Assembly: GCA_033557465.1 (NCBI GenBank)
Contig: CM066047.1
Location: forward strand, 5,704,001 to 5,768,000
DNA length: 64,000 bases
Source of the DNA: Ichthyophis bannanicus
Lineage: Eukaryota; Chordata; Amphibia; Gymnophiona; Ichthyophiidae
Direction: 5' to 3'
The translations under genes and the position numbers were made by a program. Shown in pieces: positions 1-11,849 of the stretch (position 1 is the first letter of the stretch; each line of letters starts with the position of its first letter). Under the pieces are notes generated by a model, which did no database searches, was not told the origin of the DNA, and saw nothing but the letters and a program-made list of their open reading frames with translations.

Positions 1-1544
1 AGGTCCCAGCATGTCTTAACCAACACCCAAACCTGCACAATCTACGAAGGCCCTTATGCTTACTGAGGACTGGAATGAGACAGCTGATGCAGGCTATTTA
101 ACGGTTACATAGTAATAACTGTGGCCCCTCCTGACCTAAAACTAAATCAGGAAGGATAACTGAAGGGCTCGGTAACTCTAGAATCATCCGGTGCCCAAGC
201 AACATAGTACGGTAAACACAAAAAAAACCCACGCAACAGAAACAAGTAACAAAACAGCACACATTAAGAACAAAGACAACATCTGTTAGCTATCACAGGG
301 AGAAACCGGTGATAAGCGACACTGGATGGAATCAAAGTGTTCCAAGCTGCACTGGGAAGAAACCAAGCATGGCCGGCTTGCTATTAATGGTGGGGCCCAA
401 CGAGCACAAATCAGTTTAGCTGCAGGGCCTGCATCGCTCAAGAGCCACGACGACACGCAGCCCAGGCTCGCCCTCTCATGAGAGGGCCCACCTACTACAA
501 CACAGCAGTCAGCACTATTAAGTTTCTCAGTGGGGGGAAACCGATGTCGCCCTCGCCGGAGCAGCAATCTGATTTACGTAGGTCGCAGCCTCCGCAGCTG
601 TTGTGAAGGCACGATGCGCTCCTTCGTGCATCACATGTAGCTTGGCAGGGTATTGCACGGAGAACCGAATCCCGGCGCTGATAAGCTTTTCACACAAGGG
701 GGCATAGTCTCTGCGTTTCTGGCTGAGCGCGACAGAGTAATCCTGCGCTATTCGAATCTTTGTGTTATTGTATGTAAATTCTCCCCTCTGCCGGGCCGCC
801 CGCAGGATCATTTCCTTTTGAGGGAAGTACAAGAATTTTGCAAGCACGATTCTGGGGCGGCTATCTCGTGCCTGTTTGTTGCCCACACGGTGGACCCTCT
901 CGATTCTCAGCTTGTCTCCAAGTTCAGTGCCCTCCAACACGTGCATGACCAGCGCCTTCAAATAGCTCCTCAACTCTTTGTTGGGGACGGACTCAGGGAT
1001 CCCCAGGAACCGTAGGTTGTCCGTCTGGACCGGTTCTCGAGGTCGTCGATTTTTGCCTCTTGCAGGCACACCTGGGCTTTTAGGCCGGCCAACTCATCTG
1101 CCAGGGCCTCCGCCTTGTCTTCTGCATGACCCAGACGATCCTCAGTCTCCCGGAGTCTGCTCTCCAAGGTGTCCACCGAGGATTGCAGCCCATCCATCTT
1201 CTCATGCAAGGCTTCGAATTGAGAAGACAAGGCTGCTGCCACTGCTGCCGACATCTCATCTAAAAACGCGGGGGATCTAGGCGAGCTCGGCGCCGCGGCC
1301 GACTCCGCCATCTTGCTGCTGCCGGACATGCGCTCTCTGTCCCTTTGAGCCGTTTTAACCACTGTCGCCATGCCTCTCGCCGTCCGAACCCATGCTGCGG
1401 GGCTCTGCAGGCACTCCAACACACCTCGGGCAAGCTTTCAGCTCACTTCTGCGGCTTCACACGGTGCTAATTCGCCGGTTTTGGGCTAGGGGTACCGGAG
1501 CACACACAGGATGCGACCACTACCCTGTCCGCATCACGTGACCT
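1..1544 (-). mobile_element. L1 LINE copy 1, 5' part, continuing past the window start
   Basis: The minus strand carries an L1-type ORF1 preceded by a GC-rich 5' leader that ends where CR1 sequence resumes at about 1,545. The 5' leader contains CACGTGA close to its end, as does the second L1 near 17,170. Positions 1-526 lie downstream of ORF1 and have no recognisable coding sequence; in copy 2 the matching inter-ORF spacer is also about 560 bp, so ORF2 probably begins outside the window. The element interrupts a CR1 LINE, so its other flank and the rest of that CR1 should lie to the left. Confidence 0.75.
527..1371 (-). pseudogene. L1 ORF1 protein, one frameshift
   Basis: L1 ORF1 proteins are RNA-binding, trimeric coiled-coil proteins that coat LINE RNA. 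The start is chosen at the ATG at 1,371 (MATVVK) because it matches the MPVVPK start of copy 2. The first half is a coiled coil with repeated E/L/D heptads, ending in the family motif DLENRSRR. A one-base frameshift near 1,020 then moves the reading into another frame, which continues with NLRFLGIPE and the RRM/C-terminal region (RVHRVG, FTYNN, FQDYS-like AQDYS). Order and length (about 280 residues) fit the family. The frameshift makes this copy unlikely to be functional. Confidence 0.8.
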
Positions 1545-3833
1545 CCTCAGTACTACCTTTTAACTTTTGAAAGAGAGACTATGATAAAATGAGGGAAATA
1601 GTTAAGAAAAAACTAAAAGGAGCGGTTGCAAAGGTTAAAGACTTACATCAAGCTTGGGTGTTGTTTAAAAATACTATCCTGGAAGCCCAGACCAGCTGTA
1701 TTCCACACATTATGAAAGGTGGAAGAAAGTCCAAAAAAGCATGGTTTAAAGGTGAGGTCAGAGAGGCTGTTGCTGCCAAAAAAGCATCTTTCAGGAAATG
1801 GAAAAATTGAGCCAAACGATGAAAACTGGAAACAGCACAAGCAATGGCAAGTTAAATGCAAAGCATTGATAAGGCAGGCAAAGCGAGAATTTGAGAAGGA
1901 ACTTGCTACGGAAGCAAAAACACAAAATAAAGACATTTTCAAGTACATTCGTAGCAAAAGGCCTGTGAGAGAGTCAATTGGACCATTAGATGATAGAGGG
2001 GTAAAAGGGGCAGTAAGAGGAGACCAGGCTATAGCGGAGAGACTGAATGAATTCTTTGCTTCGGTCTTTACTGAGGAAGATGTAGGGATGTTACCCAAGA
2101 CTGAAGTGGTATTTAAAGGTGATACTGCAGAGGAATTGAGAGAAATATCGCTACACCGGGAAGATGTATTACAACTACTTGATAAACTGAGTAGTAGCAA
2201 ATCACCTGGACCGGATGGTATACATCCAAGAATGTTGAAAGAACTGAAATATGAGATTGCAGACCTGCTACTAGTAATCTGTGAACTTTCATTAAAATCA
2301 TCTGTAATACCTGAAGATTGGAGGGTCGCCAATGTAACGCCAATTTTTAAAAAGGGTTCCAGGGGTGATCCAGGAAATTACAGACCGGTGAGCCTGACGT
2401 CAGTACCGGGGAAGATGGTAGCAACCATCATAAAGAACAAAATTACTCAGCATGTAGATAGTCATGGCCTAATGGGAGACAGCCAACATGGCTTTAGACA
2501 AGGAAGATCTTATCTTATTAATCTGATATGTTTTTTTGAAGGTGTGAATAAACAGGAAGACAAAGGTGAGTCGGTTGATATAGTGTATCTGGACTTTCAG
2601 AAAGCCTTTGACAAGGTCCCTCATCAGAGACTTTTGGCAAAACTTAAGTCATGGGATAGGAGGCAATGTACTATTGTGGATCGGGAACTGGTTAAAAGAT
2701 AGAAAGCAGAGGGTAGGGCTAAATGGCCAATTTTCCCAATGGAAAAAGGTGAATAGTGGAGTACCCCAGGGATCTGTACTGGGTCCGCTACTTTTTGACA
2801 TATTCATAAATGACCTGGAAAAGGGAATAACTAGTGAGGTTATCAAATTTGCAGATGACACAAAACTGCTTAAAGTTGTTAAAACACAGGTGGACTGTAG
2901 AAAACTACAGGAGGATCTGGATAAATTGGAAGACTGGGCATCCAAATGGCAGATGAAATTTAATGTGGACAAGTGCAAAGTTATGCACCTAGGAAGGAAC
3001 AACCCACACTATGGTTACACGATGCAAGGTTCCACATTGGGAACCACCACCCATGAAAAAAGATTTTGGAGTCAACGTGGATTACATGTTAAAACCCTCC
3101 GCCCAGTGTGCAGCAGCGGCCAAGAAAGCAAATAGAATGCTAGGTATCATAAGGAAAGGAATGGAAAATAAAACAAAGTATATTATAATGCCTCTATATC
3201 GTTCCATGGTACGACCGCACCTTGAATATTGTGTGCAATTCTGGTCGCCGTATCTTAAAAAGAATATAGCGTTATTAGAAAAGGTATAGAGAAGAGCCAC
3301 CAAAATGGTAAAAGGGATGGAAGGCTACTCCTATGAAGAGAGGCTACAAAGGTTAGGGCTCTTCAACCTGGAAAAGAGACGGCTGAGGGAAGATATGATA
3401 GAGGTCTATAAATTAATGAATGGAGTGGAACGGGTAAACGTAAATCGATTGTTTACACTATCAGAATATAGAAAGACTAGGGGACATGTAATGAAGGTAC
3501 AGGTAAACTATTTAAGACAAATAAGAGAGAGTATTTTTTCACTCAACGTGTAATCAAACTCTGGAATTTGTTACCGGAGGATGTAGTAAGAGCTGTTAGT
3601 GTAGCTGGGTTTAAAAAAAGGTTTGGACAAGTTCCTGGAGGAAAGGTCCATAAAACATTATTAAAAAAGGGACCCAGGATATCAATGCTTGACCCAATAC
3701 ATGCATTGTGGAACCTGTGTCTTTTGGGGATACTGCTAGGTACGTATGACCTAGATTGGCCACTGTTGGAAACAGGATACTGGGCTTGATGGACTTTGGT
3801 CTGACCCGGTATGGCATATCTTATGTTCTTACC
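1545..3833 (+). mobile_element. CR1 LINE copy 1, 3' two thirds
   Basis: The sequence matches the other CR1 copies here (38,588-43,270 minus; 52,603-56,470 plus) from the linker between endonuclease and reverse transcriptase to the 3' end. The left end is cut by L1 copy 1. The 3' end has the family's terminal sequence followed by CTTATGTTCTTA, a short form of the 8-bp tail repeat that ends CR1 elements. Confidence 0.85.
1589..3660 (+). pseudogene. CR1 ORF2 reverse transcriptase, broken
   Basis: This is the pol-like ORF2 of a CR1 LINE (endonuclease plus reverse transcriptase, used for target-primed reverse transcription). The visible part has the linker ([15 protein letters not shown]), then RT motifs [48 protein letters not shown] and the catalytic FADD, and the C-terminal region ([18 protein letters not shown]). 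Frame changes occur near 1,800, 2,660, 3,060 and 3,290, plus a stop before 3,300. The endonuclease is missing because of the L1 insertion. Dead copy. Confidence 0.85.
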
Positions 3834-3906
3834 ATGGGCACACCACTGAATATCTCCATAGGCCACTCTGGCACTATCCAGTTAGTGCAGGGGTGTACCA
3901 GGGCTA
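3834..3906. other. Short unclassified stretch between CR1 and L2
   Basis: It contains GAATATC and a CACTATCCAGTTAGTG segment also present near 60,350 in the GATATTCAG repeat family. Possibly a remnant of that family into which CR1 copy 1 inserted. No coding signal. Confidence 0.3.
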
Positions 3907-5150
3907 ACCAGGTAAGTAGTTATATTCCATTCTACCTTCTCTGTAGACCCCGAACCTCAGACCCTTATGGCCTAACAAATATTTTGGAAACAGTTTGTTC
4001 TATGTCAAGCAAGAAAAAGTTAATTCTATTGGGTGATTTTAACCTTACCTCATTACAACAAACACAGGCCACCTCTTTTTTGATGTCATGGAAGATCTCA
4101 ATTATAGGCAAATAATGAAAGTACCTACCCATAACAAAGGGAATACATTGGACCTTATATTCCTTCCAAAAGATATTTTCAAGAAGTTTATTAACTGCCC
4201 ACAAACAATGCCAGTGCCATGGTCAGACCACCATCTAATTGATTTTGATATAACAGCTGAGCACACCCATGATCAATCTAATAAACATCTGGCAAAACAA
4301 TACACTAAATTTAAATTCTTTGAAAAAGACTCATTCACAAAAGATGTCCTAGATAACATGGACCCAAACACAAAAGATATTAAAGAAATAATTCACAATT
4401 GGAACACTATCATTTCTAAGATTGCATCCTGACCTCAACAACCACAAAACATAAGCCAAAATACCTCAAAACAATGGTACACACAGGACACACGACTACT
4501 TAAAAGGCATCTGAGGAAACTTGAATGAATCTGGCGCACTGCAAAAACAAAAGAAAATAGAGCAAAGCACATGAATGTTCTATCTACATACCGTGAACAC
4601 ATAAACAACTTAAAGAAAGAATATCATACTAAACTACTTATGAAATCACTAAACAAATCAAGGGAGCTATTTTCAATAGTAAAGTCACTCATAAACCAAC
4701 CAAAACACAACTCCGAAACAGAAGCCATCTCCCCTCAGGCCATAGCATATCACTATACAATGAAACTAAGCTCACTGAATGACCCTCCTTCCCAGTCCCC
4801 TAGTATCTTGTCGAATTATACAGAAATTTGGCCAGAATTTCATCATTTCCCTTGAACCATTCAAAAACATAATTACAAATATTAATACAACATCCAGCAT
4901 TGACCCATGCCCAGTCTCCTGGATTAAAGCCACCCATGATGAGCTAGCATCTATCATTCTTACAATGGTCAACCTGTCACTCACCCAAGGACAAATGCCT
5001 AGAGACCTAAAGCAGGCAACTATACACCCCATTCTAAAACAAAAAACCCTTGATAAAAAATGCTCCTCCTCCTATAGACCAATCTTCAGTCTGCCATTCC
5101 TGGCCAAAACCATTGAGAAAATTGTCTACAAACAACTTCAACACCAAAAG
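3907..5150 (+). mobile_element. L2-like LINE copy 1, first segment
   Basis: First piece of an old L2/CR1-group LINE. It encodes the end of an endonuclease domain (ILLGDFNL, NTLDLIFLP, PVPWSDHH) and the start of reverse transcriptase (DPCPVSWIK, YRPI, FLAKTIEK), broken by several frameshifts and stops. Homology to this LINE stops at about 5,150, where L2 copy 2 begins, and resumes at about 9,598. Confidence 0.8.
3907..5150 (+). pseudogene. L2-like ORF2 N-terminal part, degraded
   Basis: Fragments in different frames (3,756-4,115; 4,088-4,432; 4,571-4,855; 4,779-5,195) line up in order with the better copy at 5,927-9,065: endonuclease residues GDFN and SDHH, then the linker with YHTKLL and SRELFSIVK, then the first RT block. 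At least four frame changes and a stop at about 4,432 make it non-functional. It is the same gene as the segment 9,598-10,836. Confidence 0.75.
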
Positions 5151-5264
5151 CGACGCCCCAAAACCACCGCAAGCCGACTCAAACAGAGCCCCTGACCTGC
5201 TTCGCGCAATCGTTTGCTCCCACGACCTGCCCGAAGTGATCGAGCTACTAACTATACTTTACAA

Positions 5265-5366
5265 CCCGGTTTCCCAAGGTCACGGGCCAAACAGACGGTT
5301 TGAGCTCCCGGTATCCCAAGGTCACGGGCCAAACAGACGGATTGAGCTCCCGGTATCGGTCGAGCT
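5265..5366 (+). repeat. 42-bp tandem repeat, two full units plus a partial third
   Basis: Unit 1 is 5,265-5,306 and unit 2 is 5,307-5,348, each beginning CCCGGT and containing CCAAGGTCACGGGCC; a third partial unit begins at 5,349. They lie in the 5' leader of L2 copy 2 and may be promoter monomers, as tandem 5' units are known in several LINE families. Confidence 0.75.
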
Positions 5367-5599
5367 CGCCAGCGGTCCTCCTAGAATCCAAGATCTACGT
5401 TATACCCACGGTCTGCAAGACACTACTGAGGCACGAAGCACGCGATCAACGGCCTGGACTCAACTCGCCGAGGTAAGCTCTCAAGCACAGAACTTTTAAA
5501 TCTGATAAGCGACCACCAGTTTAATCTGAAATTGACACAGGGTCCGCTAACCGTCTCTAGCTTAGACACAACGATACTGCTGTACAGTACATATTTACC

Positions 5600-5835
5600 G
5601 ATACTGTGACAGTACATATTTTACCAATACTGTGACTGGGCCGCATACTGTTACCATACCTTAATGTTACTGTTACTGATACTGTGATACTTGTAATATT
5701 TCCAATTTGCCACTATTTCATATTTACAACTCCTGGTACAACTACTGTTAATGCTACTGGGATACATACTGCTACTGTTACTCACTGTTACTGTTACTGT
5801 GTTACTTGTGATACTTAAATTTGCCATTCCATCGT
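5600..5835 (+). repeat. TACTG-rich degenerate simple repeat
   Basis: Many short units of the form TACTGTTACTG or GATACTGTGATAC. It lies in the 5' leader of L2 copy 2, upstream of the ORF. No other signal seen. Confidence 0.6.
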
Positions 5836-5926
5836 ATTCCTTTTACTGCGATACTCACTTCCATTTATCTGTCACCAAATCGTGAGATATACACATTCTT
5901 CCCTACGGGTCCCTGAGTAGCTAGAA

Positions 5927-8900
5927 ATGGAACCACTCAACCTCTTTCTAATAGTATGCATGTGCATATTGGCCCAAGCACACTCTTTCCTCCCCAATGT
6001 GCACTTCAGTGTAATGCACTATTTCAGACCTAGCTATTACCTTTACCCCCTTCCAATACCCCCACCTTTTCAGCACAACCCACCCCACATAGCCACAAAC
6101 TACCCGGCAAAAACCCATAGACCTTTCCCACCCAGGAAAAACAAGACAAAGAGAGTCAACAAACCCACGTCACATAAAGCGAAGAGTAATAAGCCTGACC
6201 TATCTCAATCTCGTCATCTGCCTACCTTCCAAACAGCGCATGTTGAATATAGCATCATCCTCATCAACGCCAGATCGATTAGAAACAAAACACCTATCAT
6301 CTACAATATCATCACGGACGAACAACCAGACATCCTCTGTATAACGGAAACCTGGATCAATGACTCCGACCCCGCAATAATAAATCAGCTAAATAAACCT
6401 GGATACAAAGTGTACAACTGCCCTCGCACCAATAGGAGGGGTGGGGGCGTCATCATAATAGCCAAAACCACCTTACAACTAACAACCACCTCCCTGAGCT
6501 CAAATGATGACATGGATATACTCAAAATAGAAAATACAGCTGTTTCCATCTGTCTTATCTACAGGTCCCCCTCGTCACACCATGAAACACTCGCCCCAGC
6601 TCTTGAAACCATCTCTAACACCCAAATTCGAAAATTCCAAATCATTTTGGGAGATCTGAATCTAGCATCACTTCCACCTAGTCATGCAACCAATTTCATG
6701 GAAGCCATGGCACAACTGGGGTATCAACAAATCATAAGTGACGCCACCCATGAAAAGGGAAATACCCTAGACCTGGTTTTCCTACCCGCAAATCAGCAAA
6801 CGGGCAACGAGGAAACCCATGATTAGAATAACTCCAGTACCATGGTCTGACCACCACCAAGTTGATCTCAAAGTAAAACTGCCCGCCCCGCCTAAAAATG
6901 CAAAAGCCAGGAGGTCAACATACACGAGGAGGAGTTTCAACAAATTCAACGAGGAAAATCTTATAGGCTCCATTGCTTCCCGCATTAATTTGGAATGCAC
7001 AGACCTCGAAGACCTCACCAACAGATGGAACAGTGGTATACTGGAAGTATCCAACCCTACTTGGAAAACCCCAACAGACTCAGCCAAACGCCGATCTGAA
7101 CCGTGGTACACCGCTACGCTGACCAGAATGAAAAGGACACTCCGCAAATCAGAGCGGAAATGGAGACAAACAAAGGTACATGAGCACAGGACAGAATACC
7201 TGTCTCTACTCGCTAAATACAAGGAGGAGATTAACTCAGCGAAAAGAACTCATCACACAAATCTGTTGAACAAGGCCATAAACAAACCCCGCGAATTATT
7301 TGAACTAGTCAAAACCCTAACAAAAACAACACTGGATGACCACACCAACAATGAAATCAAACCTCAAACTTTAGCAAACCACTATGCAAGCAAACTCACA
7401 GCATCAACGCCTATACAATACATGGACCCAACTCCCTCAAGGTCTATTCCATCCATGACAATCTGCACCAGGCAGGATCAGCTCTGGTGCACTTTTCACA
7501 AAGTAAACAACCATCTGATTACTACCATAATTACAAACATCAACACCACCACCTCCCCACTAGATCCATGCCCAGCCGCTTGGATCAAAGCAGTGAAACA
7601 AGACATCGCCCATCACGTCGCCCACATAGTCAACCTATCACTGCAACAAGGTGACATGCCCGCACAACTTAAGAAGTCTATCATAAGGCCTATCCTGAAA
7701 AACAAAACAGTCAATAAGGTCGACCCGGCATCCTACCGACCAATATCTAGCATATCCTTCCTGGCCAAGGTCATCGAAAAGGCCGTGCTACTCCAACTTC
7801 AAGACCACTTGGATGCGAATGAAACCCTGGACAATCAGCAATATGGATTCAGACGGCATCACGGTGTAGAAACACTACTCCTAGCGCTGCTAGACAACCT
7901 CCTTAAGGGTCTAGAGGACAAAAAGAAAATGTTTCTACTTATATTCATCGACATATCAGCCGCATTCGATACTGTTCACCATGGAACCCTCATAAACAGA
8001 CTACAATCAATAGGAATAGCGGGAACCCCACTAAAATGGTTTACCTCGTACATATCGAATAGAATGCAACAGGTACAGTTCAATGGGGAAAAGGCAGAAC
8101 CTTTCACACAAACTCAGGGCATACCACAGGGCTCGGCCCTCTCTGCGCTCCTGTTCAATGTGTATATGCAACCACTTTGCAAAATTTTCCAACGGCATAA
8201 TATCAAATACCACGTCTACGCAGACGATATTATGTTGTACACGCAACTGGACACGATCGACCCGAACTACACCCAACTAGAGGAGTGCCTAAGCGAGATG
8301 CAAGCCTGGCTGCACCGAAGTAACATGGCAATAAATCACAAGAAAACGGAGGTAATGTACATCTCCAAAAAGCCAAACTTCAACCCCCCCGCAACAATCA
8401 CCCTATGTAACAATACATACCAAACAAAGGACGAAATAAAATATCTGGGGGTGACGCTCGAAAGCGACCTTAAGATGGAGAAACACCTCCGCAAAACCAA
8501 CCGAGCAATCTTCCACAAGCTAAGAGTCCTTCAACCACTAAGGAGTATTATCGAACCCCAGGATTTCAGGACAGTTGCGCAGGCACTCATCATGCCACAT
8601 TTTGATTACTGCAACGCCATTCTGCAGGGTCTCCCAAAAAAAACCCTAAACATTCTGCAAATGGCGCAAAATGTAGCCGCCAGGGTCATAATGAAAAAAG
8701 GATTTGCGGATCACATCACCCCGGTATTGATTGAGCTACACTGGCTCCCCATTTCTGCCCGCATAAAATATAAGACCCTCACGACCACTTTCAAGCTCAT
8801 ACGCAACACAGCCCCGTCATTCCTCTCCACATTGATCTGCTCTCAACCACTCAACAGAAGCAGGAGAACCATCAATACTAACACCCTGATAGTTCCATCA

Positions 8901-9065
8901 GATATTAGAGCTGTTAAAACTAGCACAAGTAACAGAGCTTTCTCATACTCTGCACCAACACTCTGGAACCATCTGCCGCCAGAGTTACGAGCCAGCAAAG
9001 ACCTAACTGACTTTAGGAAAAACCTCAAGACCTATTTGTTTCAGAGTCATTTCAATTTGTTTTAA
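5927..9065 (+). pseudogene. L2-like ORF2 (endonuclease-reverse transcriptase), one frameshift
   Basis: Encodes an apurinic-type endonuclease followed by reverse transcriptase, the enzyme pair for target-primed integration. The ATG at 5,927 opens a basic, proline-rich N-terminal stretch (with a hydrophobic start), then endonuclease motifs INARSI, TETWI, ILGDLNLA, NTLDLVFLP. A frameshift near 6,820 moves the rest (PVPWSDHH, then RT: DPCPAAWIK, YRPISSISF, QYGFRRHHG, FIDISAAFD, GIPQGSALS, catalytic YADD) into the frame that runs to 9,065. The C-terminus has HITPVL-x3-HWLPI and WNHLPPELR, typical of the L2/CR1 group. About 1,045 residues in all. Apart from the one frameshift it appears intact, so this is a young copy. 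Confidence 0.85.
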
Positions 9066-9325
9066 GCCCAAAGCTTAAGATTATTCACCACAATAATCCA
9101 TTGCATACCTATGTACACCTGATAGTTTATGTAAGTTTATATTTGGTCTTTGTGTATACTGGTTTTTGTGTATACTGGTTATTTGTATATATGTACATAT
9201 CCCACAACAGTGTATTTATGTAACAGTGCCCCTTATACCCAAGGTATGAGTATACATGTATCCAGATATACATGTATACGGATATACTTATACTTATACA
9301 GATACACTTATTTACACCAATAGTG

Positions 9326-9490
9326 TGATGTGCCTACCCTCCGAATCACCCTATGCGCGCCCCAAATTCTACTGCATTTATTACTCTTGAATTTGATTTG
9401 TGTATACTGGTCATTTGTATATATGTACATATTGTGTGATGTGATGTGCCTACCCTCCGAATCAACCTATACGCGCCCCAAATTCTACTG
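9326..9490 (+). repeat. Duplicated block in L2 copy 2 3' UTR
   Basis: The block GTGATGTGCCTACCCTCCGA plus about 30 following bases occurs at about 9,326-9,375 and again at about 9,437-9,490. The TGTATACTGGT...ATATGTACATAT block before it is also duplicated. This looks like a tandem duplication of about 110-200 bp with small changes. Confidence 0.7.
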
Positions 9491-9523
9491 TACTGATTTG
9501 ACAGTTCTCCTATTGTAATCGGA

Positions 9524-9549
9524 CCGCTGCTGATCGCTGGAAGCAGCGG
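9524..9549 (+). promoter_or_regulatory. 3'-terminal hairpin of L2-like LINE copy 2
   Basis: CCGCTGCT and AGCAGCGG form an 8-bp stem around a loop starting GATC, followed by TATATAA and the TAAA tail. Equivalent hairpins with different but still paired stems occur at 24,431-24,456 (minus), 57,127-57,158 and 58,694-58,719. It is probably the RNA feature recognised by the L2 reverse transcriptase. Confidence 0.75.
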
Positions 9550-9564
9550 TATATAAGTGTTTGC

Positions 9565-9595
<31 letters not shown>

Positions 9596-9597
9596 AA

Positions 9598-10836
9598 TAT
9601 TGAACAGCATGCGCCACTAGATGACCATTAATATGGTTTTAGACCATAACACAGTATAGAAACACTGTTACTAGTAGTGTTCAATAGCCTCATAATGGGA
9701 ATAGATAATACCAACCAGGCATTCATATTAATCTTTGACATCTCAGCGGCCTTTGACTCTGTTAACCATGGCATGCTTATTCAAAGATTACAACAAATTG
9801 GCTTATATGGCACCACGAAAAAATGATTTACTTCACACCTAACAGACTGTACACAACAAATTAGAATCGACCAACAGTGTTCCAACACCTACAGTTAGAA
9901 ACAAGGGCCCCCTCAAGGATCTTCCCTATCTGCCCTACTGTTTAATATATATATACAGCCAATATGCCAAATAATAAAAAAATTTCAAGTTGGATATGCC
10001 ATCTACGCTGATGATATAATGCTATACCTTCCATTTATCTCGTCTAAACCCTTCTTTGAACCCATCATTGCATGCTTCAACAAAATTGCCCAATGGTTGA
10101 AATCTCACTGCCTTAACATAAACTACAAAAAAACAGACGTATTATTCATAACTAGAAATCAAAACTACTTTCCATCTACCACCATTGATTTCAATGATGC
10201 GATGCTTAGAGTAAAAGGAGAGGTAAAATACCTGGGTGTTATAATTGACAAAACCTTCAGTTTCAAATCCCATATTAATCTCTCCACTAGGACCATATAT
10301 AACAAACTTAGAATGATTCAACGCTTAAAGCCTCTACTGCCAAGTAATGAATTCAGAACTGTACTACAGGCCATAATATTCCCACACTTAGTCTACTGCA
10401 TGGATTACCAAAACAAACCCTACACAGCCTCCAAATGGTGCAACATATGGCGGCATGCATCACCTACAATGCACATCACTCAGAACACATGACACCAATA
10501 CTATATGTGCTTCACTGGTTACCAATCCACAGCAGAATAAAATATAAGATAATTATGATCACATTCAAACTTTTCAGAAACATAGCCCCTTCGACACTAA
10601 CACACCTAATTAAGATAACACCCAATGACCGCCTAAGAAGAGGCAGCATGATAAACACATTAATAATACCAGCTGATTACACTAAACGAAACAACACACC
10701 AGTAAGAGGGCTTTTGAATACATATCCCATCATTGTGGAATTCCCTGTCAGACAAAGATCAATCTGTCTACATTTCGGTCAAAACTCAAAACGTAGCTCT
10801 TCATTGGGCATTTTGGCATTAATGAGGAAAATATAA
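9598..10836 (+). pseudogene. L2-like ORF2 C-terminal part, degraded
   Basis: Reading frames with RT motifs ILIFDISAAFD, SALLFNIY and YADDIMLY, then VKYLGVIIDK and HMTPILYVLHWLPI. Stops occur near 9,625, 9,825 and 9,900, and there are frame changes near 10,400-10,490 and 10,700. Belongs with 3,907-5,150 and is dead. Confidence 0.75.
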
Positions 10837-11214
10837 ACCATGACCCAACTTAAAAATCCAGAAGCCTTTTCAACGTAAGCGGATATGATCATTCTCCCCT
10901 CCCATCTCTTTATGTAACAGAGAATCCATAAGAACAAACACTATAAATACATACACATGCACATACAAATACATATGCACATATATATACGCATACGCAT
11001 ATATGCACATATAAATACATAGGCACATTCACATACACATAGGAACAAAATAATCCCTACATATACTACTCGCAAATCACCTCATACAGTAAATTGAAAA
11101 CACCTCTAAACTTAGATCACAGATAAATCAAGAAAATAATTAAATATGTCCTGATTAAGATCCTATGACATGTGAACATGTAAATAAGTTATGCAAGAAT
11201 TGCCTAATCATGTA

Positions 11215-11230
11215 AATATCTATGATTTAA
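11215..11230. repeat. Target site duplication, left of L1 copy 2
   Basis: AATATCTATGATTTAA, identical to 17,181-17,196 on the other side of the element. Its 16-bp length fits L1 integration. Confidence 0.9.
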
Positions 11231-11849
11231 GGAAAATCATTATTATTATTATTATTAGCGTTATTATAATTATGGAACCAACAGCTACATTTTTGTGTGT
11301 CCTCCGAGTCATCAACATAGTACATAATTCAACCGTCACAGTAGCATTAACAAACACTGTATAACAGTTCAACCATCACAACATCAACGCTGACCACTCC
11401 TGTTCACTAATCTGTCTCTGATCTTGGATAATTCACATACTATTCATATCAATAACAGTATTACTAACCAGACTTTTCATATTCCACCTCCCCTTGTTCC
11501 CACCCTTCCAGCCCCCCTCAAACCTCCTCTTCCCTACTTCATACTCCCCTACCCCCCATTACCCCCTCACCTCCCCTCCTTCCATCCCCCAGCTATCCAC
11601 TACCCCCCACCCCACCACCCTCCCCTCATCCATTCCATCAATGTAACCCTACTTCTCCAGATTACAAAGCACCACCACTCCGACCATGCCTTCCATTCCT
11701 GATACTACCTCTCATTTCCGATAGAACATCACCATTCTCCCTCCGGGTGTGATAATGTGTCCTCTTTACTACCAGCATTTTAAATCTCCTTTAGCTCCCA
11801 ACTCAAAGTTCAGCATTAGAATTATGATGAGAGTTAGTTGCAGAACTCG

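Larger units (their letters stand above)
5151..9597 (+). mobile_element. L2-like LINE copy 2, near full length
   Basis: A 4.45-kb LINE inserted into L2 copy 1. It has a 5' leader of about 775 bp with a 42-bp tandem repeat, one long ORF2, a 530-bp 3' UTR containing a duplicated block, a terminal hairpin at 9,524-9,549 and a (TAAA)n tail. L2 copy 1 resumes directly after the tail with the RT segment expected (YGF motif). The best preserved L2 in the window. I could not define a clean target duplication. Confidence 0.85.
9598..11230 (+). mobile_element. L2-like LINE copy 1, second segment
   Basis: Continuation of the LINE begun at 3,907: RT (GMLIQRLQ, SALLFNIY, YADDIMLY), C-terminal region and 3' UTR with ACATAT-rich simple sequence at 10,930-11,050. 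It ends at the 16-bp duplication 11,215-11,230 next to L1 copy 2. The last piece of the same LINE is 17,181-17,332. Confidence 0.8.

Noticed and set aside
286..567. Minus-strand 93-codon frame after L1 ORF1
   Set aside because: Lies in the inter-ORF spacer, overlaps the ORF1 end in another frame and has no likeness to L1 ORF2.
653..1280. Plus-strand frames of 100-120 codons
   Set aside because: Antisense shadows of L1 ORF1 in GC-rich DNA.
11424..11702. Pro/His-rich 92-codon frame
   Set aside because: Falls in the C-rich 3' UTR of L1 copy 2, a compositional artefact.
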